Shown: one piece after another, positions 42,847 through 52,030 of the stretch
Position numbering within the stretch: position 1 is the stretch's first letter
How the letters are laid out: every line of letters begins with the position of its first letter
Origin: Paeniglutamicibacter terrestris
GTDB lineage: Bacteria; Actinomycetota; Actinomycetes; Actinomycetales; Micrococcaceae
Assembly: GCF_012271785.1 (NCBI RefSeq)
Contig: NZ_JAAWVT010000004.1
Span: forward strand, 186,001-250,000
Direction: 5' to 3'
Length of the DNA stretch: 64,000 nt
Made by a program: the position numbers and the translations under genes
Notes under the pieces: generated by a model
Database searches by the model: none
Seen by the model: only the letters and a program-made list of their open reading frames with translations
What the model was told of the DNA's origin: nothing

Positions 42847-43416
42847 ATGGCCCTGACCCGCGAACAGCTCATCGACGCAGCAGTGGGCATTCTTTCCGAA
42901 TTCGGCCTTGCCGATTTGTCCATGCGGCGCTTGGCCCGAGAACTCGATGTCCAGGTCGGCGCCCTATATTGGCATGTTAAATCAAAACAAGAATTACTGG
43001 TCGAGGTAGCGGCGAAGTTGCTCGATTCGGTTCCAAAGCCGGACTCCCCGGCCGTGAATCTTGCTCCGATGGCGATCGCTGCACTGCTGAGCCAACTGCG
43101 CACGGCGCTGATCACCATTCCAGACTCGGCAGAGGTCATGCAGCTGGCACAGTCCATGCGACCCGACTCGTTGGATCCGCTGGGTTGGCTTTTGGAGTTC
43201 TTGGAGATCTGCGGCGTCCCGGAAAGTGATGCGCCGATGGCTCGACACGTGTTGGTGAACCACTTGCTGGGATCCATCAGCGCGCAACAGGAATCCCTTG
43301 CCCTGGCTGCCGGAACGGAGCCGACGGCTGGCTCCGATACCTGGGGTCAAGAATCCTTTGATTACGGAGTTCGAGTCATCCTGCGCGGGATCATCGCGGA
43401 GTATCCGAAAAACTAG
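42847..43416 (+). CDS. TetR-family transcriptional regulator
   Basis: A 189-residue regulator whose N-terminal helix-turn-helix (ALTREQLIDAAVGILSEFG, SMRRLARELDVQVGALYWHV) is of the TetR class with the TetR-C type continuation. The C-terminal part is an all-helical ligand and dimer domain. No target gene is adjacent: the next gene is convergent tdk, which it overlaps by 4 bp, and the upstream gene is divergent. It may regulate itself or the TfoX-like gene. Confidence 0.87.
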   Translation: MALTREQLIDAAVGILSEFGLADLSMRRLARELDVQVGALYWHVKSKQELLVEVAAKLLDSVPKPDSPAVNLAPMAIAALLSQLRTALITIPDSAEVMQLAQSMRPDSLDPLGWLLEFLEICGVPESDAPMARHVLVNHLLGSISAQQESLALAAGTEPTAGSDTWGQESFDYGVRVILRGIIAEYPKN

Positions 43417-44039
43417 GAGCCGAGTCGTCCGTCGGAGGCCTCAAGGTAGCAATTTCCACAGAGCGATTCGTACCAGACATCATCACCGTCGATAGCAACT
43501 TGATCGCCGTCGAAGATGATCTCGGTGCCGACGCGCCGCGTGTTAAAAACAGCTTTTCGACCGCAACGGCAGATGGTCTTAAGTTCCTCTAGGCTGTGCG
43601 CGATTTCTAGTAGTCTCCGCGATCCAGGGAAAGCATGAGTGCGGAAATCCGAGCGGATGCCATAGGCGATCACCGGGACGTTGTCCAAGACGGCAATACG
43701 GAATAGGTCATCCACCTGCTCCGTCGTCAGGAACTGAGCCTCGTCCACCAGCAGGCACGCCACGGGAGGTGCGTCAATGTGCTGAACCAACGCATCGGGA
43801 TCGTCGCCCGCTGCTTTCCGAGCAAACAGCTCTCGAGCACCGGCTGCAGGCGGGATGAGGAAATCTACATCCCGGCTCATGCCTAAGCGCGAGATGACGC
43901 GGGAATCACCCTTGGTATCGATCCCGGGCTTCGCTAAGAGAATGCGTTGACCACGCTCTTCGTAGTTGAACGCTGCTTGAAGCAGTCCCGTGGACTTGCC
44001 GGAGTTCATTGCCCCATACCGGAAATACAGCTTCGCCAC
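43413..44039 (-). CDS. tdk: Thymidine kinase
   Basis: A 208-residue type II thymidine kinase that phosphorylates thymidine with ATP. P-loop YGAMNSGKST, the magnesium-binding LLVDEAQFLT, the lid region FDGDQVAIDGDDVWYESLC and four zinc-binding cysteines as two pairs (ICRCG and LCGNC). The GTG start has AAAGGA 5 nt upstream. A salvage enzyme, standing alone. Confidence 0.95.
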   Translation of the reverse strand: MAKLYFRYGAMNSGKSTGLLQAAFNYEERGQRILLAKPGIDTKGDSRVISRLGMSRDVDFLIPPAAGARELFARKAAGDDPDALVQHIDAPPVACLLVDEAQFLTTEQVDDLFRIAVLDNVPVIAYGIRSDFRTHAFPGSRRLLEIAHSLEELKTICRCGRKAVFNTRRVGTEIIFDGDQVAIDGDDVWYESLCGNCYLEASDGRLGS

Positions 44040-44109
44040 ATCGTTCCTTTCGCATTAGACCCAGTGGACGATTCTATGTGCTGAAACAATTCAGCGGAGA
44101 ACGAGCCGC

Positions 44110-44163
44110 ATCCGAAACGAGAAAAGCCCCGGCGCTCTGATCCGCGTGGATCTCGCGCCGGGG
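44110..44163 (-). terminator. Rho-independent terminator after kynU
   Basis: On the minus strand CCCCGGCGC pairs with GCGCCGGGG, followed by CTTTTCTCGTTT. Confidence 0.88.
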
Positions 44164-44217
44164 TGCTAAAAATACGTCACGAGCGTCCGTGGCTCCGGTG
44201 CCACCCGACCCCTGAGC

Positions 44218-45504
44218 TTAGGTCACAGCGTGACGAGCGCGATATGCGGGGGCATCCCAGGACTTCGATTCCAGGATGTCCCGCAGGATCTCTACCGCAT
44301 CCCAGATGTCAGTGTAGGAAAGGTAGAGCGGCGTCAGGCCGAAGCGAAGCACCTCGGGCTCGCGGTAGTCTCCAATGACGCCACGGTCGATCAACGCCTG
44401 GATGATGGCGTAACCCTCGGGGTGGCGGAAACTTACGTGGCTACCGCGCTCCGCGTGGCTCTCGGGCGTCACCAGCTCTAGACCGAACTCTCCGCAGCGC
44501 TCCCGCACCAATGCGATGAACAAGTCCGCCAATGCGAGCGACTTGACACGGACCAGATCCATGTCTGCCTCCAAGGAAACATCCAGTCCACATTCGATCA
44601 TGGCCATGGACGTGATGGGCTGGGTTCCACACAAGAAGCGGCGCACATCATTGGCCGCCGTGTAGCTGTCAGACATGGCGAACGGGGCCGCATGCGACCA
44701 CCACCCCGTCAGCGGCTGCCAGAAACGGCCCTGATGACGACCATTGACCCAAATGAATGCCGGGGATCCGGGACCACCATTGAGGTACTTGTACGTGCAA
44801 CCGACCGCGTAGTCGGCATTGGCCCCATTGAGGTCCACTGGCACCGCCCCTGCAGCATGCGCAAGATCCCAGACGATGAGAGCCCCCGCCTGGTGCGCGG
44901 CGGCCGTCACCGCGTCCATGTCCCACATGGCTCCGGTGCGGTAGTTGACGTGGGACAGCGCGACGACCGCGACTGAATCATCCAGCGCCTTCTCCAGCGG
45001 CAGGTTCTCGTCGATGAGGCGAACTTCGTAGTGTTCATTGGTCTCGGCGTTGACCGAGTTCAGGAAGTCGCTGATGCCCTCAGCAATGTAGATGTCGGTG
45101 GGGAAGTTGTCGCGCTCGGTCAGGATGACCCGTTTGGTCGGTGCATCCTGCTGCTGAATGCGCACCGCCGAGGCAAGAGCCTTGAACAAGTTCAGGCTGG
45201 TGGTGTCAGTGACAACGGTTTCGCCATCGTTTCCGCCAATAATTTTGGACAGCTTGTCCCCCAGCCGACTGGGTAACTCGAACCAACCGGAGGTGTTCCA
45301 CGAACGAATCAGGCCTTGGCCCCATTCGTTGTTAATGACCTCTGCCGCACGTTCAGCGGCACCGCGCGGAAGCGGGCCCAGGGAGTTTCCATCAAGATAG
45401 ATCACGCCTTCCGGCAGAGAGAAACGGTCTCGGAACGCGGACAATGGGTCTGCTGCATCTGCGGCCTGAAGACTGGTGCGGTCCGTCTGGATGGATGTGC
45501 TCAT
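44218..45504 (-). CDS. kynU: Kynureninase
   Basis: A 428-residue PLP enzyme that cleaves kynurenine to anthranilate and alanine. It shows [12 protein letters not shown] at the N terminus, [45 protein letters not shown] (Asp that pairs with the PLP ring) and the Schiff-base lysine in [15 protein letters not shown]. The ATG at 45504 gives the usual length; the upstream extension is not conserved-looking. It is divergent from an Lrp/AsnC regulator. No kynA or kynB is in the window, so the rest of tryptophan breakdown must be elsewhere. Confidence 0.95.
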   Translation of the reverse strand: MSTSIQTDRTSLQAADAADPLSAFRDRFSLPEGVIYLDGNSLGPLPRGAAERAAEVINNEWGQGLIRSWNTSGWFELPSRLGDKLSKIIGGNDGETVVTDTTSLNLFKALASAVRIQQQDAPTKRVILTERDNFPTDIYIAEGISDFLNSVNAETNEHYEVRLIDENLPLEKALDDSVAVVALSHVNYRTGAMWDMDAVTAAAHQAGALIVWDLAHAAGAVPVDLNGANADYAVGCTYKYLNGGPGSPAFIWVNGRHQGRFWQPLTGWWSHAAPFAMSDSYTAANDVRRFLCGTQPITSMAMIECGLDVSLEADMDLVRVKSLALADLFIALVRERCGEFGLELVTPESHAERGSHVSFRHPEGYAIIQALIDRGVIGDYREPEVLRFGLTPLYLSYTDIWDAVEILRDILESKSWDAPAYRARHAVT

Positions 45505-45645
45505 GGTCTGTGTGATGACCTTTCTCGAATGATTACCGGCACCTTTACGCCGTTGTACCCTGCGGAAAGGTATACCCATCATAGAATTATTCACGGTGGC
45601 CAAGATAGGTCACTGAATAAGTGCACAGGAACAAGGATAAAATCC

Positions 45646-46218
45646 GTGTTAAGTTCAGATTCCATCAGAAAATACGACAGCCAGCAGAATACGGTTCGGC
45701 TCGACGACGTTGATCTAACGATATTGCGCGAGCTGAGTCTTGATGCCCGTATCCCCAACAACGTCTTGGCCTCACGCGCCGGGATAGCGCCCTCAACGTG
45801 TCTGGGTCGCGTACGCGCACTGCAGGAAACGGGCGTGATTCGCGGCTTCTACACCGATATCGACCCGGCAAAACTGGGCCTTCGCATCTCCGCCATGGTT
45901 TCGGTGGTGGTGCGTTCCGAAGCGCGCAATGCGATGCTCGAGTCTGCTCGCATCCTGCGGGAGCTGGCGCAAGTTCAGGACGTCTTCGTTCTCGGCGGGA
46001 CACCGGACATCCTGGTCCACGTCATCAGCGATTCGGTCGAATCGCTTCGGGACTTTGTCGCCGAACATCTCGGCGGCAACCCGGCATTTTCATCCACGCA
46101 AACAAACATCATTTTTGAGCATTTATCACCGGTCAGCAAGGAATCGAACTCGCTCCCCCAATCACGAGTTGCCGCTACGGCGCAGACTCGGCGTAAGAGC
46201 GCAACGACTTTAAGGTAG
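45646..46218 (+). CDS. Lrp/AsnC-family regulator, probable kynU regulator
   Basis: A 190-residue Lrp/AsnC protein. The N-terminal helix-turn-helix has RLDDVDLTILRELSLDARIP and the CLGRVRALQETGVIRGF recognition part; the RAM effector domain covers about 80-160 (VFVLGGTPDILVHV). The C-terminal 25 residues are an unusual Ser/Arg/Thr-rich tail. The GTG at 45646 has AAGGA upstream. The position fits control of kynU, like KynR in other bacteria. The 3' end overlaps the convergent SRPBCC gene by 44 bp. Confidence 0.88.
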   Translation: MLSSDSIRKYDSQQNTVRLDDVDLTILRELSLDARIPNNVLASRAGIAPSTCLGRVRALQETGVIRGFYTDIDPAKLGLRISAMVSVVVRSEARNAMLESARILRELAQVQDVFVLGGTPDILVHVISDSVESLRDFVAEHLGGNPAFSSTQTNIIFEHLSPVSKESNSLPQSRVAATAQTRRKSATTLR

Positions 46219-46603
46219 CCGCCTCTGAATCGGCAATGGCGGCTACCAGTTCGCCCACTTCTTCACGGAGTTCTTCGGCAGCTTCCACACTGATGGTTAA
46301 TCGAACGCGCGTTTGACCAGATTCCGCCAAGAGTTCGTAGCCATACAGCACATTGATGTCTCCACCGCCGGATGACAAGGTAACGGCATGCCCTTCACGC
46401 AGCTCTTTAATGAGCAATTGGCGTTCGTGGGCACCGGACCGGTAGTCGAGCAGCGCACCAGGGCTGGTGAGCTGCTCGGGCTCCATTGAATCAACACCGG
46501 GCATCCATTGCGGGGCAGCAACCCAATCGGTCAGCAGCTCCCAAACTCGATCCGGCGCGAGGTGAATCAGCTCCTGAATATCCAAAACCTGAAACTGTGT
46601 CAT
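46175..46603 (-). CDS. SRPBCC (START-like) family protein
   Basis: A 142-residue protein of the polyketide-cyclase/SRPBCC superfamily. It has the pattern IQELIHLAPDRVWELLTDW, then APQWMPGVDSME and a long C-terminal helix (ELVAAIADSEAATLKSLRSY). The fold encloses a hydrophobic pocket for lipids or other ligands. The ATG at 46603 is chosen because family proteins begin just before this strand. It overlaps the convergent Lrp gene. No specific function can be given. Confidence 0.8.
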   Translation of the reverse strand: MTQFQVLDIQELIHLAPDRVWELLTDWVAAPQWMPGVDSMEPEQLTSPGALLDYRSGAHERQLLIKELREGHAVTLSSGGGDINVLYGYELLAESGQTRVRLTISVEAAEELREEVGELVAAIADSEAATLKSLRSYAESAP

Positions 46604-46641
46604 AGCCGAATCGTGCCACGCCGCGGACAAAAATGAAACGG

Positions 46642-47817
46642 TTAGTGAGCCCGTGGTTTGCGGCGAAGCCGCAAGGTGAGCGCGCCGATCATCACCAACA
46701 GCAAGCCCGCGCCACCGAAGACCACCACGGAGTTCGAACCCGTCTCGGCCAGCTGCGGGTTGGCGGTCGCAGCAAGGGGCTTGATTACCGACTCAGCGAC
46801 GGCTTTCTTATCCACCACCGGCTTCGTGATATTTCCGGCCGGTTTAACCACCGGCTTTTCCACCGACGGTGCTGCCTCCGGGGATTCAGTGCTTGCACCT
46901 TCATCGGCAGGGGGTGCTTCCTCTTCATCCAAGAATCCCCCATTGATCAGCTCTTGAATGACTCCGTTGTAGGCTTCCATCGCCCATTCTTCGTTACCGT
47001 CTAAGAGGAACAGGAAGTAATCCATCAGCTCATCGAGGTAAGCCTCGTCGCCCGATTCCATGAAGTCCACAACGATGTCCACGATGGTGTCGAATTCCTC
47101 GGTCCCCACCAACCCGTCGAGCATCTGATCGGTAAAATCCATTCCTTCAGGAGTCTCCAAGAAATCGATCCACTCTTCTTCGCTCCAGGATTCAGAGCCT
47201 TCAGGAGCTTCTATGTCCTCAACGAGCTCCCAGAACGATGTTGGCTCGTCAGATTCCTCAATCGTTGGCTCGGTGCTCTCGGCGCTCTCGATTGAAGCTT
47301 TCCCCGATTCGGTGACGGGCACTTCTTCCTTCTCGGTTTCTTCGCTCTCTCCGGGAATGGTTAAGGTCTCATCGGGCGTGGAAATCGACTGTGTGCTCTC
47401 TTCCGACGATCCTTGAACATCTGTTTCATCCGATTCGTCCAGCCCATCGAATGGCACCGGCGAAATACCGGCGGGCAGCGTTGATTCCGGTGGCACGGCG
47501 AGATCCTCGGTTTCATCGCCGGCCCCCGAAGCTGCAGCCTCATCAATGTCATTTTTGGTGGTGTCACCTGTTTTTGGCTCCATGGCCGGTACGTCAACAT
47601 CATTTGAGGAAGGGCCGTCCTGAACAAAACTGCTTTCGGTATCGACGCCCTCACCGAGATCACTCGGGGTAGGGGTCCAAGTCTCGGACGGGGTCGTCTC
47701 GGAACGTTGCGTTGCAAGGGCTGCGTCGATTTCTTGGGCCTGCGCAGGTGCATTCGTGAGCAACAGTCCCGAAGCCACTGCCGTCGTCAGAAGTGCCGTA
47801 CGTATTCTGGATGCCAT
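46642..47817 (-). CDS. Acidic secreted surface protein with LAETG sorting signal
   Basis: A 391-residue exported protein. A signal peptide (about residues 1-28, ending AQA) is followed by a Ser/Thr/Glu/Asp-rich low-complexity region (30-190), an acidic helical repeat region with WSEEEWIDFLETPEG, EFDTIVDIVVDFMES and DELMDYFLFLLDGNEEW (190-285), and a proline/lysine spacer. The sorting signal is LAETG at 356-360, then a hydrophobic helix and RLRRKPRAH. LAXTG signals are used by class E housekeeping sortases of high-GC actinobacteria; none is in the window. Function unknown, probably wall-anchored. Confidence 0.85.
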   Translation of the reverse strand: MASRIRTALLTTAVASGLLLTNAPAQAQEIDAALATQRSETTPSETWTPTPSDLGEGVDTESSFVQDGPSSNDVDVPAMEPKTGDTTKNDIDEAAASGAGDETEDLAVPPESTLPAGISPVPFDGLDESDETDVQGSSEESTQSISTPDETLTIPGESEETEKEEVPVTESGKASIESAESTEPTIEESDEPTSFWELVEDIEAPEGSESWSEEEWIDFLETPEGMDFTDQMLDGLVGTEEFDTIVDIVVDFMESGDEAYLDELMDYFLFLLDGNEEWAMEAYNGVIQELINGGFLDEEEAPPADEGASTESPEAAPSVEKPVVKPAGNITKPVVDKKAVAESVIKPLAATANPQLAETGSNSVVVFGGAGLLLVMIGALTLRLRRKPRAH

Positions 47818-48050
47818 GTCGGTCCTGTCCCAAGGTCTCGGTGCGATGAATGCGGCAAGTGACGCCGGCCCGATGTCCCCTCGGCTGGCTACCCACCTGC
47901 TCTGCGCGAAGATATCCGCAGGTCAAACCAATATATTTCGGTTGATCGCTTTTGCCTAGTCACAGTTCGGACACGGAGTCAGAACAGCATCTCGAACATC
48001 TTTTGGCTCAGATTTGTGGCTCACCAGGCGGCCAAATATCGCTTAAACAG
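47818..48050. other. Intergenic region upstream of the LAETG protein
   Basis: No gene seen. Together with the terminator at 48051-48088 and bases to 48118 this makes a gap of 301 bases. It should hold the promoter of the LAETG gene; an AT-rich stretch lies at 47925-47945. No ribosome-site motif stands out before ATG 47817. Confidence 0.5.
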
Positions 48051-48088
48051 CGATTGTTCGTACCGAATAATTTCGGTACGAACAATCG
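48051..48088 (-). terminator. Perfect 17-bp hairpin after fba-DUF3151
   Basis: CGATTGTTCGTACCGAA is followed by TAAT and its exact reverse complement. In minus-strand RNA the stem is followed by CTGTTTAAG, a weak T run. It lies 30 bp after the DUF3151 stop and probably ends the operon; a protein-binding role is possible given the symmetry. Confidence 0.75.
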
Positions 48089-48118
48089 TCATTCACGAGC
48101 GAAGTGTCTATTGCTCAG

Positions 48119-48538
48119 TTACTCGGCTTCGAGAGCGGCAGCAGCCAGTGGATCCGAATCGTTAAGGAAACGGCCGATGCGGTCCACCTCTTCGGCTTCG
48201 CCGATCGCGGCTGCGGCACGCTGCAACGCGTACAGAGCACGCAGAAAGCCACGGTTGGGCACGTGTGCCCACGGCACAGGTCCCTGTCCGCGCCAGCCTG
48301 CCTTACGCAGCGCGTCAAGACCGCGGTGGTAACCAACACGGGCGTAGGCGTAGGACTCAACGATGTGACCCTCGGCGTGCGCTTCGTTGGCCAACAGGGC
48401 CCACGCTAGCGATGAGGACGGGAAGGTCGCGGCCACGTCTACTGCTTCATCGCCAGCGTCAAACCGGGCGGTAACCTCGGTTTCTTCCGGCAAAAGTGTT
48501 GCCGGGATACCGAGCAGGTTTGCTCCAAGTTCAGCCAT
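48119..48538 (-). CDS. DUF3151 protein, linked to fba
   Basis: A 139-residue actinobacterial protein of the DUF3151 family. Typical features: LLPEETEVTARFDAG, SLAWALLANEAHAEG, ESYAYARVGYHRGLDALRKA and WAHVPNRGFLRALYAL. It starts 2 bp after the fba stop, an arrangement common in actinobacteria. No biochemical function is known; a link to glycolysis follows from synteny only. Confidence 0.9.
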   Translation of the reverse strand: MAELGANLLGIPATLLPEETEVTARFDAGDEAVDVAATFPSSSLAWALLANEAHAEGHIVESYAYARVGYHRGLDALRKAGWRGQGPVPWAHVPNRGFLRALYALQRAAAAIGEAEEVDRIGRFLNDSDPLAAAALEAE

Positions 48539-48540
48539 GG

Positions 48541-49563
48541 TTACTTCAACGACTTTCCGGCAGATCCGAGCTGGTGTGCAGCCTCAACGATGCGTGCAGC
48601 CATTGATGCTTCGGCTGCGGCACCCCAGACGCGCGGGTCGTACGTCTTCTTGTTTCCGACCTCACCATCAATCTTCAGGACACCGTCGTAGTTCGAGAGC
48701 ATGTGGCCCGCCACCGGGCGGGTGAAGGCGTACTGAGTGTCGGTGTCGATGTTCATCTTGATGACGCCGTAGGCCACTGCATCAGCAATTTCCTTGTCGG
48801 AAGAACCCGAGCCGCCGTGGAAGACCAGGTCGAACGGGTTGGCCTTACCAAGCTTGGTACCAACCTGTTCCTGGATGTCCTTGAGGATCTCCGGACGCAG
48901 CTTCACGTTGCCCGGCTTGTACACACCGTGCACGTTACCGAAGGTCAATGCGGTGATGTAACGGCCGTTTTCGCCGGAGCCCAGCGCGGCAACGGTAGCC
49001 AGCGCGTCCTCGACAGTCGAGTACAGCTTGTCGTTGATGGCGTTTTCGACGCCATCTTCCTCGCCACCGACGGCACCAATTTCGACCTCGAGGATCTGCT
49101 TGGCGGCTGCGGTGCGCGGAAGCAACTCGGCGGCGATACGCAAGTTCTCTTCGAGCGTCTCGGCCGAACCGTCCCACATGTGGGAGTTGAAGAAGGGATT
49201 ACGACCAGCTGCAACTTCTGCCTCGGAGGCGGCAAGCAGGGGAAGCACAAAATCGTTGAGCTTATCTGCCGGGCAGTGGTCGGTGTGCAGGGCGATGGTC
49301 ACACCGTAGCTCTTGGCAACTTCGCGCGCGAAAGCGGCGAAGGCCAGCGAACCGGTGACCATGTTCTTGATGGAGGAACCCGACCAATATGCTGCACCGC
49401 CGGTGGACACCTGGATGATTCCGTCGGATTCTGCTTCGGCGAAGCCGCGAATGGCGGCGTTCAGGGTTTGCGATGACGTTACGTTCACTGCGGGGAAGGC
49501 GTATCCGCCGGCCTTCGCAGAATCAATCATTGCGTTGTACTGTTCCGGTGTTGCGATGGGCAT
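48541..49563 (-). CDS. fba: Class II fructose-bisphosphate aldolase
   Basis: A 340-residue zinc-dependent aldolase that splits fructose 1,6-bisphosphate in glycolysis and acts in reverse in gluconeogenesis. Motifs: FPAVNVTSSQTLNAA, the zinc ligand region ALHTDHCPADK, ILEVEIGAVGGEEDG, FGNVHGVYKPGNVKL and LVFHGGSGSSDKEI, followed by KMNIDTDTQYAFTRP. AGGAG precedes ATG 49563. It heads a two-gene operon with DUF3151. Confidence 0.97.
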   Translation of the reverse strand: MPIATPEQYNAMIDSAKAGGYAFPAVNVTSSQTLNAAIRGFAEAESDGIIQVSTGGAAYWSGSSIKNMVTGSLAFAAFAREVAKSYGVTIALHTDHCPADKLNDFVLPLLAASEAEVAAGRNPFFNSHMWDGSAETLEENLRIAAELLPRTAAAKQILEVEIGAVGGEEDGVENAINDKLYSTVEDALATVAALGSGENGRYITALTFGNVHGVYKPGNVKLRPEILKDIQEQVGTKLGKANPFDLVFHGGSGSSDKEIADAVAYGVIKMNIDTDTQYAFTRPVAGHMLSNYDGVLKIDGEVGNKKTYDPRVWGAAAEASMAARIVEAAHQLGSAGKSLK

Positions 49564-49673
49564 ACTGACTCCTGTGTAGATAAGGAATTGTGGGGAGTAG
49601 ACCTCGTTGGCTGCTTCACATCCTATCTACAATGTGTGCTGGATCGCTTACGGGATGACGCGCCACGTTTGTG

Positions 49674-49719
49674 AATGACAGGCAAAGGGCGCCGAATCCG
49701 GCGCCCTTTGCCTGTCATT
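49674..49719. terminator. Perfect 20-bp hairpin after the first M23 gene
   Basis: AATGACAGGCAAAGGGCGCC and its exact reverse complement surround a 6-nt loop. The stem touches the stop codon of the M23 gene. There is no long T run, but the stability and the position between two minus-strand genes make termination likely. Confidence 0.8.
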
Positions 49720-51698
49720 TACTTGTCTGTACCCGCTTCACCTCCGGTTTCGGCCAGTGACTTCTGGGCTATCGGCTTAACGGTTTCTTGTTTGGGTGGC
49801 ACCGCAGCCATTTTCATCTGGGGCACGGGAGCCTTCGGCGCGAGCGGTTTCGGTCTTGTCACGGTGACGACCTTGGCTACGGCCTTCTGAGTGGCGGCTG
49901 CTTTGGGTTTAGCCGCTGCAACAACCGCGATTTTCTTCGGCTTAGCCTTCACAGGTGTGGCCACCTTCTTGAGGGCCTTTACCTTCTTGAGCTCAGGTTT
50001 CGCGGCAGGAGCCGGCGCTTGCTTGGCGGGTGGCTGTTTCACGGCCGGCACCTTCTTAGCAACCACCGCTTCTTGTTTGGAGTCCTTTTTCGCCGGTTTA
50101 CCAACGACCAATTTGCTGGTGGAATCGCCGTCCTGAGGGGCGTCAACTTCTGGTTTAACATCCGCCTTTGGGGCGTCAGGTTCCGTAGACTCCTTCGTTG
50201 TATCGCCAGATGGATCTGCTGCGCCGCTTTCCGGAAGTGTCACTTGAAGGTCCGGAAGCTCGTTGACATCAGGCACCTGATTTTCTTGCGGTGGAGCTTC
50301 ACTGCTTGGTGCCGGTGCCTCACTTGTCGGAGCAGCTGTCGTTGGTGCTACCGAAGTCGGTGCAGCAGTAGTCGGCGCGGGAGTGGTTGTCGGTGCTGCC
50401 GCAGTTGTCGGTGCTGCCTTAGTCGGAGCTGCCTTAGTCGGAGCCGCCGATGTGGGTGCTGCCGACGTAGGTGCTGCACTAGTCGGAGGAGCTGTCGATG
50501 GCACCGCAGAGGTTGGAGCCGGCTTCGTCGGAGCCGGCTTTGGCGCCGCAGAGGTCGGAGCCGGCTTTGGCGCCGCAGAGGTCGGAGCCGGCTTCGTCGT
50601 CGACTTCGTTGGAGACGGCTTAGTTGGGGCAGGTTTAGGTTCGGTCCTAGGTTTCGTCGGTGTGGATGGCTTGGCGGTTGCCGTCGGCTTCTTGGCCGGT
50701 TTCGGATCGGCCTTGGGTGCAACTGCCGGTGACTTGCTCTTGTTAGGCGTGGGCGACGAGGTTCTTACCCTGGGGGCGGTGACCCACCGTATCGAGGAAT
50801 TAATGGTTTCTTCCACCGAGGACCGAGGTGCGCCACTGTTGCGGATTGGTTCGGCAGCGATGGTGGTGTTTCGCGAATCGATCATGGGATTAGGCTGACC
50901 AAACACGCCCGGGAGGAAGTTTCTCGGGTCGTTCCAGCGTCCATTGATAATGACTTCAAAATGCACGTGGCATCCCGTGGAATTTCCCGTTGTTCCACTA
51001 AGCGCTATGACTTGCCACTGTTTGACAGTATCTCCAACTTTCGCAATGAGCTGGGAATTGTGGCTGTATCCGGTCTGGATTGAGGAGCCATGGTCGATCG
51101 TGACACGCATGCCCGAGTGTCCGGCCCAAGCAGACTGGATGACAACTCCATCTGCCGATGCATAAACCGGAGAACCGCAAGGAATCGCATAGTCTTGCCC
51201 AACGTGGATCTGGGTGCCCGGCCCGGTGGGGTTGTGGCGCCAACCGTAGGGGCTAGTGATGTGCAAAGACGCCACCGGATGCATGAGTTGGATCTTACCG
51301 GGAAGCGCCCCAAGCGCTCCCACATTCTGTCCAACCAAGATGCCCGCGGCATTGGGCTGAGTAGATGTTGCTCGCCAGGCACCGGTGAACGCCTGTAGCG
51401 CGGGCGCCCCGTCGCCGTCGGATCCGGCGGGCGAACTGGTTATGTTGGACGATTGCCACCTAATGGCGTCCAAGCCACCGAGAAGAGCCACCCTGACCGG
51501 CTGAACATAGCTGGCAACCTGGTAACTCGGCGCATGGGCTCTGTGTGGTGCGATCTCGTCAGAGGCCACCCCGAGCCCCGGCGTACCCGATATTGCGACG
51601 GCAGCAGCCACAGCAAGACCAAACGCTGACATAGGTGGAATCTTTTTCCTAAATCTGCCTTTATTTTCCGGCAGCGGACCCCTATTGACCTGATGCAT
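49719..51698 (-). CDS. Secreted M23 peptidoglycan endopeptidase with long Pro/Thr/Lys tail
   Basis: A 659-residue exported protein. After a signal peptide (to about residue 46) and a spacer, the LytM/M23 domain covers about 150-265: HITSPYGWRHNPTG, the zinc ligands His165 and Asp169 in IHVGQDY, and His244/His246 in GCHVHFEVI. It should cut peptide cross-links. Residues 330-480 are Pro/Ala/Thr/Ser repeats and 550-640 are Ala/Lys/Pro-rich, likely wall-spanning. The end reads SLAETGGEAGTDK: a LAETG pentapeptide with no membrane helix or basic tail. ATG 51698 is chosen by alignment to the paralogue; the start is uncertain. Confidence 0.88.
   Translation of the reverse strand: MHQVNRGPLPENKGRFRKKIPPMSAFGLAVAAAVAISGTPGLGVASDEIAPHRAHAPSYQVASYVQPVRVALLGGLDAIRWQSSNITSSPAGSDGDGAPALQAFTGAWRATSTQPNAAGILVGQNVGALGALPGKIQLMHPVASLHITSPYGWRHNPTGPGTQIHVGQDYAIPCGSPVYASADGVVIQSAWAGHSGMRVTIDHGSSIQTGYSHNSQLIAKVGDTVKQWQVIALSGTTGNSTGCHVHFEVIINGRWNDPRNFLPGVFGQPNPMIDSRNTTIAAEPIRNSGAPRSSVEETINSSIRWVTAPRVRTSSPTPNKSKSPAVAPKADPKPAKKPTATAKPSTPTKPRTEPKPAPTKPSPTKSTTKPAPTSAAPKPAPTSAAPKPAPTKPAPTSAVPSTAPPTSAAPTSAAPTSAAPTKAAPTKAAPTTAAAPTTTPAPTTAAPTSVAPTTAAPTSEAPAPSSEAPPQENQVPDVNELPDLQVTLPESGAADPSGDTTKESTEPDAPKADVKPEVDAPQDGDSTSKLVVGKPAKKDSKQEAVVAKKVPAVKQPPAKQAPAPAAKPELKKVKALKKVATPVKAKPKKIAVVAAAKPKAAATQKAVAKVVTVTRPKPLAPKAPVPQMKMAAVPPKQETVKPIAQKSLAETGGEAGTDK
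50340..50640 (-). repeat. Low-complexity Pro/Ala/Thr coding repeats
   Basis: The coding DNA contains short direct repeats, including two exact copies of a 27-bp unit encoding KPAPTSAAP around 50540-50597 and several APTSAAPT or APTKAAPT units. Such tracts can change length by slippage or recombination. Confidence 0.75.
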
Positions 51699-52030
51699 TT
51701 TCAACGGCAACAACCCCCTGATTGAGTCACCATGAATTCTTTGCACAGCCAAAAGAGGATGGCGGGCTGGCTAAAGCCAACGAGTTGTCCGTGTCACCCC
51801 AAGTAACTGAACACTTAGGCTTCACCGTAGCTCACCGACGGTGAGTAATAAAGGGCTATTTGCCGCCATCACAAAGTGTTATTTGCTTTCACTCTCCGGC
51901 GACTACCGCGGATGGATGATCCCCCGGATCCCCAGCTTGTGTTTCACAAGTCCAAATGACGTAGAAAACAAGCAACGACTAGGTGCATCAGACTTTAAGC
52001 GGCACGCTTTGCGCTCTTCTCAGGTAGAAA
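51699..52030. other. Intergenic region between the two M23 paralogues
   Basis: No gene seen in these 332 bases. It should contain the promoter of the downstream M23 gene and the end of the upstream one. A 7-bp hairpin CTCACCG/CGGTGAG lies near 51831-51843 without a T run. I looked for the c-di-AMP (ydaO) riboswitch that often precedes actinobacterial cell-wall hydrolases and could not find its core. Confidence 0.5.

Noticed and set aside
45316-45645. A longer Lrp/AsnC reading frame from 45316
   Set aside because: It overlaps the divergent kynU gene antisense; GTG 45646 has AAGGA upstream and gives the normal family N terminus.
49674-49719. Insertion-sequence inverted repeat
   Set aside because: The arms are adjacent with a 6-nt loop and touch a stop codon, which fits a terminator; there is no transposase gene in the window.
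50340-50640. CRISPR-like direct repeats
   Set aside because: The repeats encode Pro/Ala/Thr units in frame in the M23 gene, have no unique spacers and no cas genes nearby.
51699-52030. c-di-AMP (ydaO) riboswitch before the M23 genes
   Set aside because: This riboswitch often precedes actinobacterial wall hydrolases, but its conserved blocks were not recognisable here or in 53360-53562.
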